From contig JAPXFQ010002640.1 of assembly GCA_028564705.1 (NCBI GenBank), positions 1,506,501 through 1,570,500 of the forward strand: a DNA stretch of 64,000 nt, written 5' to 3'. Shown here one piece after another: positions 28,801 to 37,800 of this stretch. The position numbers were made by a program, and so were the translations under genes. Source of the DNA: Apricaphanius iberus. Its lineage: Eukaryota; Chordata; Actinopteri; Cyprinodontiformes; Aphaniidae. The notes under the pieces are model-generated. The model searched no databases, was not told the origin of the DNA, and worked only from the letters and a program-made list of their open reading frames with translations. The stretch's first letter is position 1. Each line of letters opens with the position of its first letter.

Positions 28801-31800
28801 TTTAGATTTTGTCAGAAAGATATGTATCAAAAAAAAAGAAAAAAAGTCTTGGGTAACTATATAACATCAATACCAATGGTACTCTAAAACTTCTAACTAA
28901 AGAAGGGGGAGATGCGGTCACCTCTGGAGAGGTAGCGTGCTTTGGGCATCGACAGACTGCCAGCTACTTACCACTTCAGTGAACTCATTACTCCCCAGGT
29001 CCAACCTCTCCAGCTGTGTGAGCTTCTCCATGCTCCTATTGAGACACACACACGATGATCCACATTAAAATGGGAGCCACAAATACATTTATTTTTTTTT
29101 AAACAGTCTAAAATACCATCCAAGATTTATGTATCATACGCAGTAATGACTGCAAATCCATGTGTTGGTACTAAATCAAAAGGGAAGTCAAAGCTGAGAC
29201 TGGAAGCGATGCAGAACATATGCTGACGAAAGCAAGCCAAGGAAGAATGACAACAAAGAAACTTAATGGGGATATTAATCCTGCTATATTTTTGATATCT
29301 TTGGATACTCTCCCTAATCTCCCGCCACTGATTAATGATATGTGGAAATATATATTCGTTTTGGAGTTCATGTGTGACAAAATGACGTTTTAAATGAAAG
29401 GAAAATGTGACGTATGATTGGCCTCGGTCTAGCTCCAGAATTTGCTTCGCACATTCTCAGGTCTCCGTTCTCTGCTACGCTGTACACAGGCAGATAAAAA
29501 CCAGGACTATTCTAGTGCTCAGTACATTGCAATTATTTAAATGACTGAAAACTGCAGAGAGAAAATTGCAGTCCTTCAAAGGTTTATGTTCTTGGTAGGA
29601 CTGCCGTCAATTGTCGAAATTCACTCTTCAGTTAAAATGAAAAAAATTCTTGAAACTTTCAAAATGATTTCACAGTCAAATACAGACAAAAAAGGGCAAT
29701 TTGGAAAAAAAGAGCAACCTTAACAGTGGTAAACCATACTAATTGTTGCCAGTATCCTTTCTGTTTTATGTTATGATTCAGGTTTTTCATTATTATGAGC
29801 AGAGATCAGGGGTTCAAAAGCTTTACGTTTGGGTAAAAGGTGAAATTAACAGGAAAATAGATAGAGCTCGGAGATGTCTCAACAACCCAGATCTCAACAT
29901 CTAAGATGGCCGCCTTGCATTTAAGACTTGCACTTTTGAGGAACTGCATCTTGTTAAATCTTTCAACACAATACAACCTTTTAATGAACATGTTACTACA
30001 GGGTTTACAAACCCAAACTGTAGAGAAATACACTGTTATTAACTTGTAGTCGTCAACCTGCTTACTGAGAAAAGCAGCTACAAATTTCATGTCTTTCTTA
30101 CTGGTTCCATTAATTAGCAGTAGGGGGTTGTGAAGTTAAATTTGATTCAATCCGGGGTCATAGCTAGTCATATTTCGTGAGTAAATGGAGCTAAACAGAG
30201 ATCAGAACCAAAGTAAATGGAATGCTATATACCATTTCCTGAAAGTCTTTTTGAAATTAAACGGGAATACAAAGATAGATTTGTGCTTTTTTTATCCTTA
30301 TTGAGCTTCCTAATTTATGAAAATAGAGAAGCATACCTCTACACGAATAAGTAAGCCAAGAAAAACAAAGTCCTGTTTGGGCAGAGATTGTGGAGGCCTC
30401 TGAGAGAAGGAACAAGCAGTGTTACCTTAAACTTGCCTCATATTCAGTGTATGGGGCCCAAGTAATGCCATTTGACACATTGCTTGAATTATAAATATAA
30501 GTTAAAACCTTTAAGTAATGAGTTCCAATATAAAATTGTTACTCATGACTATAAAAGCAAGTACTAGCCAGCTTTCACACATTATATCAAAGCTGGCAAG
30601 AACATGAGCCCTATTACAGGTTGAAATGTGGTAACAAATTAATCTAGAAAGTGGAGTAGTCGCTGAAAATAAATCTTTTCCTAGATGGTCCCTCTTAAAA
30701 AATATACCTAAACGTTCAATTCATGCAATATAAGCAGCGTGCATCGGTGGAAGAGAGATGAAAAGATGCTGAACTTTGAAAAGACTTCTTCCGAGCGCAC
30801 ACATTTGTTTACATCTGGGAGATGCTTGTGTGTTGCTCTGGCAACCTTCCCGATCATTAGTCCTTTCCTTTGTCAGGCCCCCAGCTCCTAACAGGTCTGT
30901 CCTGTGTCACATAAACACGACGGAAAAAAAGAGATGACTGCGCAGCGCTGTGAGCCGACAGCAGTGAGCACGAGAACAAAAGGAAACTCTGCCGAAAGGA
31001 AGGAAGAACTTCAAGGAAAGCAGGGAAACACGGTTTTGCCGAGAAAATAAGAAGGGCATAAAATGATGTGGTAAGTCAGGCATGAAAGGAGAGAGAGAGA
31101 GAAGATAAACTAGAAGAGAAAGTAACTTTTGGTGAAAAGCACCAGGAGCCTCATCTAATATTTGTGGGACGCTCAGTCCCCCCCTTGTGAAAAAGGTGAA
31201 ATAATCCTCACCCTGGTGAGTTTGCTTAGGATTGGAAAACCTGTCACAGCAAGTGGACAAGTGAAGGGGGGTCTTTATGTAACACAAGGAAATTTAATAG
31301 AGGTGTGGAAATCAAAAAGAGAGGCAGGATGAAGTACGAAGCAGAGCTCTATTAGATGGTTTCTTAGGGGAAGGTAAAAAACCAAGAAGCAGTGATGAAG
31401 AGCAGCGACATTCATAGCTGACAGATGACTACTTTTGCTGGTTTCTAATCTAGTTAGATAAATAAAGCACTCACTTTGGCAGCCTCGTTAACTGGTTCTC
31501 CCTCAACTCCAGGATCTGTAGCTTCGTCAACCTGTAACCGAAAGGAGTCACAGTCATGTTTTGTTCCAAATCTGTTACAACCTTTGGGTTTAGGGTGCAG
31601 CTGTCTTTGTCTCATGAAAGTTGAGTAGCGATTGAAAAGAAAAAAAAGCATAACAACGATAAAAGAAGTTCTCAGGATCTGATGCCCAGAACTGACAAGT
31701 AGCGTGTAATTACATACACCTCACCTCATCCAACCTCAACATGATGTAAGGATGACAACAGTGCTCTCATTTCATAGTGGATTCATTTTTTACATGTCGC

Positions 31801-34800
31801 ACAGAAGATTATATCATGGACTCACATTTCTCTTAGCAGTTGATTTAATCAAGGAAACCATTGTTATAAATGGTTTCCAGCATTTCTGATATCTAATACC
31901 TTATATGTTTTTGCCAGCGGAATTTTAAAATGAGTTTTTAATTGTGTCCCATTCATGTCAGTGACGCAAACTGAAAGCCTTACGACTGATGACAGAAAAC
32001 TTCCTATTTTTCTGATTAGAGAATGCACCACACACATAAGCACTACCAGGTTAAAGTAACAAGACTCTTCAGTGTGTAAGTTGTAGGGATGTAAGAAAAT
32101 ATTGATAAGCCAATATATTGCAATATTTTGTATCACGATACTGTATCGATATTCTAAAGCAAAGTACCGATTTTTTCCACCAGGAATTTGAATGGAACCA
32201 TTAATGATGACATTTTTTGTTGTAGTCAAATTAAAACTATAACTGTTGGATGTTTTAATCATCTACATTCCAGTGGATCGACTAGATCTAGTAATAAAAC
32301 TGTATGCAGAGCTTAAAGGAAAAAAAAAATCTCGAGCCTGAAATTTTTTCCAAAGAGCAGGGATGCAGTGGATCCAATACATACACATTATAGGCAATTT
32401 GGCCAACAACTTTTTGGCATTCTGCTTGGTAATGTACAAGATGAATGTACAATTTAAATGTGATTTTTAGAAAGTAAAAGTTATTAAGTTATAAGTGAAA
32501 ACATATGAAAATCAGTTAAGTTGATGATGGGAAACGGACAGTTTTGTTAAAGCCTTTTTATCAACTGCAACTTTTTTGCATAGATCTACGAGCGATTGCG
32601 CGATCGTAAATGATAAATCGTGTTCCACAATGAACGAGCACACGTATTTTCAACAACCACAGCGGCCGCTACGTCAGCTGTGGCTGTTGCTCCCGGGAAA
32701 CAGCTTGCATGTTGGAGTGCCCGGACAGCTGCTTTATGCCGGCGTCGGTGAAGAGCTTTTTTCCCGCTAGTTGTATGTACTAACTTCTTGGACACAACAC
32801 ACAAAAACTCAAACCAGGCTCCCTTAGCTTCTGGCACCAGCTCCCAAACGGCTTGCAGTATCCGCCTTTTTTCTCTATCCATGCTCAGCGCCACTTGTTT
32901 TAAAGGCCCTCGTCAACCACGACTATATCTCCCCCTGGCTTCATGACTTTAGCCTAAAGTATTCTGATTTCGGGAGAACAACCGGGGCCTGCCTTGGATG
33001 CTGCGCTCAAAACCACTCGGAGTCATTTTTATTTTTCTGAATCAGTCAAACGCCGGAGATTCGGCACGGTGCCAGAGTACTTTAAGCCCTGCTTTTTCCC
33101 CCTCATTCCTTCCCTGAATACTCTTAAATCCTTTCTAAACTGCAAAATATTTGCTTTATTTGTAAATTTTGCACAGCATGGCTGAAGCTTTAGCAGAAGC
33201 CATACCGTTTCCGCCAGTCCGTTCCCTAAAAACGTCCGGGTAGCAGGCCAGACGTTTAAGTTTTGCCTCATTTAATTATTGTGAAAATAATCACTTTTGA
33301 ATATCTTTGAATTGCTTTTGATTAGACACTTTTTACATTCCAATGTATCGCTTCAAGGTGAATCGGCGCACCACTACTTTACAAAGCCAAAACTGTATAA
33401 ACAGAGGAGAGAGAGATTACAATCAGCAAATGTACATGTAATGTATAAGGAACTTTACCGTACTAACAACAAAAATATTTGACCAAAATGCTGGTTAACA
33501 TAATCGAAAATTGAACCAATTCTAAACGCCAAGACAAAACTACACTATATATGACCACATTTATAAAACAAATCCACTTCTTCCATTTTTTATTGTAATC
33601 AGATTCTGTAAGTCTCACAATGTAGGTAGATTTTTCCAACTGATAAAGGTCCTGTATTACGTTAGTTAATTGGAGTTTATCCGGAGCATTAGGTTTGAGC
33701 CATAGCCTTACAGCGTTCTAGCTGAGGTTAATAAGATCTTTGTCGGGTACCGGTCCTACCTCCTCAATGCTTTAACAATATTTCTGAAGTACATCACAGT
33801 ACAATTCTCTGGAGTATATGATTCCCAAGAAGCTTTTGTATGTTTCTATTAGCAGAAGTCCAGAACATTTGAATGTTAGGGTTAGTACAGAAGATATGCG
33901 AAGGATGTGTATCAACAATGCCACATCCTCTCCAGCAGGTCTACTGTGCCTGAAGACGTCTACTCTTCGTATGTGGAGTGATTAAGAACCCAATGACACA
34001 TTCTCTCCACCCCATTGGGTTTGTGAAGGTCTGTGTTGCGTTACCGGTTTCATAACATTCTTCTTCTGTAACAGGAGTGTTAAGTTTTCGTTCCCATTTT
34101 GCTTTTACATAGTGATGTGGTCTTCAGATTGTTTTGAATACTGGATTAGGTTCTGCACCAACTAACCCTTTAATTTCTTTATTGAAATTATCTCTTAACT
34201 GGAGATACCCAAACAAGTTCTGGTTTTGAAGGCCAAATGTATATTTCAGATGATGAAAACTCCCCACATCCAAACAAACAGCTGTCAAACCTTTTCTAAT
34301 CCAGTCATTAAAACAGGATCATATTTCTCTGGTCTGGATCCATCATCTAGGGCAATCCAGTACATTAGTAACAACTTTAATAATTTGAGAATTTTTCAAT
34401 TCTAGTCGTTTACCAAGTCAGAATCGTGTTTCTAAAGAGAATATTGTGACGGGGTCTAATTTATTCCTAAAAAAAGTGTTTAGATTCTCTTTCCCTAAGA
34501 TTGTTTGAATTTTATAGCCAGGGACGCAGATCTCCACCTCTCTCCATCATGCTAGATAACTTTCACACCAACAGCACAGGGGTCCAAGTTATGCTTCTTG
34601 GAAATGCAGTTTTAAGTTCTGGAGAGACATTCCACCTCCATCTTTTGGCAACTGAAGTTTGCCCTTTACAAATATTTTGTCCCATGTTACAAATTGTTGT
34701 ATTGGTATCTCCAATGGGACTGATTGAAACAGATACAAGAGTCTCATCAGTATATGGATCTTTACCACATTTATTTTACGGTCATAATCCAATGGATGGG

Positions 34801-37800
34801 TGGACCATCTCTCAAACTTCTTTTGCAGGTATTCGTTAAGAGGATTGTAGTTGGCTGCATGTAATAATTCTGCTGTTTTGGTCATATTAATCCCTAAATA
34901 CTTAACTATTTTAGTATTTCCGCTAAAAAACTTAAAGTGGATCATTCGTGTTTGAGATTTTAAGTTTTATTCTTCATAAAAATTAATCTGAGCTAACAAA
35001 TCCAGGAGTCCCACAAGGAAATATCTAAATTACAAAGATATTAGATATCAGCAAACAGGCCTACTTTGTGCTCCTTTTCCACTATAGTGATCACTTTTAT
35101 CCTTTCATCACGTTGGGTTGCCTGAGCCAGGGGTTCTATGTATACAGAGCAAAGGGTGTGGGGCTGAGACAACAGCAATGTCTGGTACGCCCATTAACTG
35201 GGTGTATTTTCATTGGTCGATTCCAGACTAGTCAAAGATTTTCTGACACCACTTAAAGACTTTTGGAGGTTGGATTTGATCGCGCTCAATAAGCTTGGAG
35301 GGCTGTCACACAGGACGCCCACAGACCTGTGACTCATGCTCAATCTCACCGTTTTTCATCATGACTATCCATGACCAAAGATTTGTCAACGGCAGTCAAA
35401 AAACACACAGTATGAACTGGGCTTTAGGTGTTTTGATGGCAGACATTTGATTTGTGGATCTTTTTCACTTTATCTCCCCTGGTTTGTATCATTCAATCAT
35501 TGGATTATGTTTCAAGGCATATCTGTGGCTTTAATTGGGACTAAACGTACCCTTTAGCTATCAACAGTTATATAACATGTTCCATTTCTGACTAAAAAGT
35601 AAATGTCTTTTTTGCCTCAAAATTAAATATATTTTTATTAATTAATTTAGTTTTTACCCCACTGGTTTTAGATACATCCTTAATCAAGCAAATATAGTTT
35701 GATCTATTAGGTTGTGAACTGTTCTTAAAGTCTAAAAATAGATTATAGATTATGGTTATTGTAATGCTGTTTTTTCCTATATAGAAAGTGGCCAATTTTA
35801 GACAAGAAAGGAGAACTTGACTCAAGCACTGAGAAGGCAGATCTACCTAATTTAGAGGATGAATAAGCATGGGTTCATTTTTAGAGGAACTGAATACGGT
35901 AATGGGTCAATCTGATGACCACTGTGTCGACTGGCTTAGTGTACCATAAAATGAAATGTTTTGAGTATATTGAATGAATAACACCTGCTGGTGGTCTTTA
36001 TAATTTACCAAAAATATACATAAAAAACAGAATCTGCTTCTCAAAAACTGTTACTGATGCTGTAATTATTTATACTGAGTGTAAGAGTAGAGCTTTCCTT
36101 TATATTGACCCTTTTTGTTTTTTATAACAAATATTATAGACAAATCCTTCTTCACACAACTATTCAGTCAAAGGAGTATTTCATTTTTGCTGGATTATTT
36201 GCAAAAGCAGGATGAAACTTTCAAAATGTAAATTTCAATACAACTCACAAAAATCTGTAAATTTTTACTTAATACAGACTGACTCAAAACAAGAAACCTA
36301 CATAAAAAACAGTTTGTAGCCGAGTTTGTTATGTGCGTACAATTTCTCTCCAATATAGAGTGGAATACAAACCGACCTGCCAAAATTGGCTGGTAAAAAC
36401 TCAAGGAAGGCATCATTCAGGTAGAGCTGCGTCAGACTGAGAAGCTGAGTGAAGCCCTCTGGGAGCCTGATGAAACAAAAGCATAGAACATCAACTACAA
36501 AAAGCCTATTAAAAAGGTGCTTTAATGTCAGAATACCTTCAAAATGTAATTCCTGTTTGACACAGGTAAAATGCAAGGCCTTGAGAAGTTGCATGTGCTG
36601 AAGGAAATGCAGACTCACTTGGATATAGGATTCACACTGGCTTCTACCACAGCTAGGACTTTGCAGTTCTTAATGTTTTCTGGAAACTCTTGGATACCTT
36701 GAAACACAATGCAGAAATAATAAAATCAGTCACCCAGATATCAAAAAACTGAAAGCAAAATCCCCAAAAAGCTGTTTCACAGCAGTGTGTCATTTCATGA
36801 GTGTTTTATTAACACCGGCAGTAAAAAAAAAAAAATCTTAAAGATCCTTTAACCACAGAGAACATTTGCTGAAACATAACAGGACCAAGGAGAAAAGAGA
36901 AAAAAACCACGCAACTAAATGTTAGTTTGCAAGTTCTCGCCAAACAATGTCTAAACTACAAGAAAGAGAACATGATCAGGTTTCAAAGTTTATTTCCTCC
37001 ACTTTATTATGTGTCTACAACACTTGCCTGAAGTGTTTGTGCACAAGTATAAGCTGTTTTTAATGTCAACATGAGAAGCTCTGGTTCATCATATAAAGGG
37101 CCGTATGATCCAAAACCATGCTTATTCTTGGCTTTCTTGGCACTCATTTATTTTAAAAACGAGAAGAAGTTCATGTTTCAGGACTGAACACAGTTACAGT
37201 AAAACTGCATTTAAAAAGAGTGACATTAAAAGCCTCAGGATGTTTATACCATCTTAATTTAACTTGCCTGGCTCATCTGAACTCAGCCTGGGGTGTTTTA
37301 TTTTAATTTAATTTTTTATTTTATCTTATGCCCTTAAGTGTGTGTGTGTGTGTGTGCATGTGTGTGTGTGTTGAAGGATGGGTTTGATGAGGGGGTGTTG
37401 TCAGGTTGCTTTTGTATTTCTGGGGATGGGAGGGAATGTGGGTATGTGGGGTCATTTTCATTTGTAAAGCACTTTGAGTTGCATTTGTTGTATGAATTGT
37501 GCTATATAAAGTTTGATTTGATTTGATCATCTGACTATGACAACAGTGAGGGCCTAACAAGTATATATAGAGTGTCTTGGAATAGTATTTAAACTCTTTA
37601 AATCTTACAAACTGTCAAATTAAATCGAAAATTATGAAATAAAAAATGTTTTTCCCCTTTTAGAAAAACGTGTTGCAAACATTCCTGTACGGCTCCCCTC
37701 AACTTTGATCATCCTAAATAAAACACTCCACTTTTAGCAGGTAGCAGCATTAGTCATGTTCTCCACACCTCTATAGAAGGGTGACAAGGGGAAAACTGTT

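Noticed and set aside
32586..32894. 102-codon minus frame as a gene
   Set aside because: It lies within an element bounded by hAT-like termini, with no splice sites or recognised domain; kept only as an observation.
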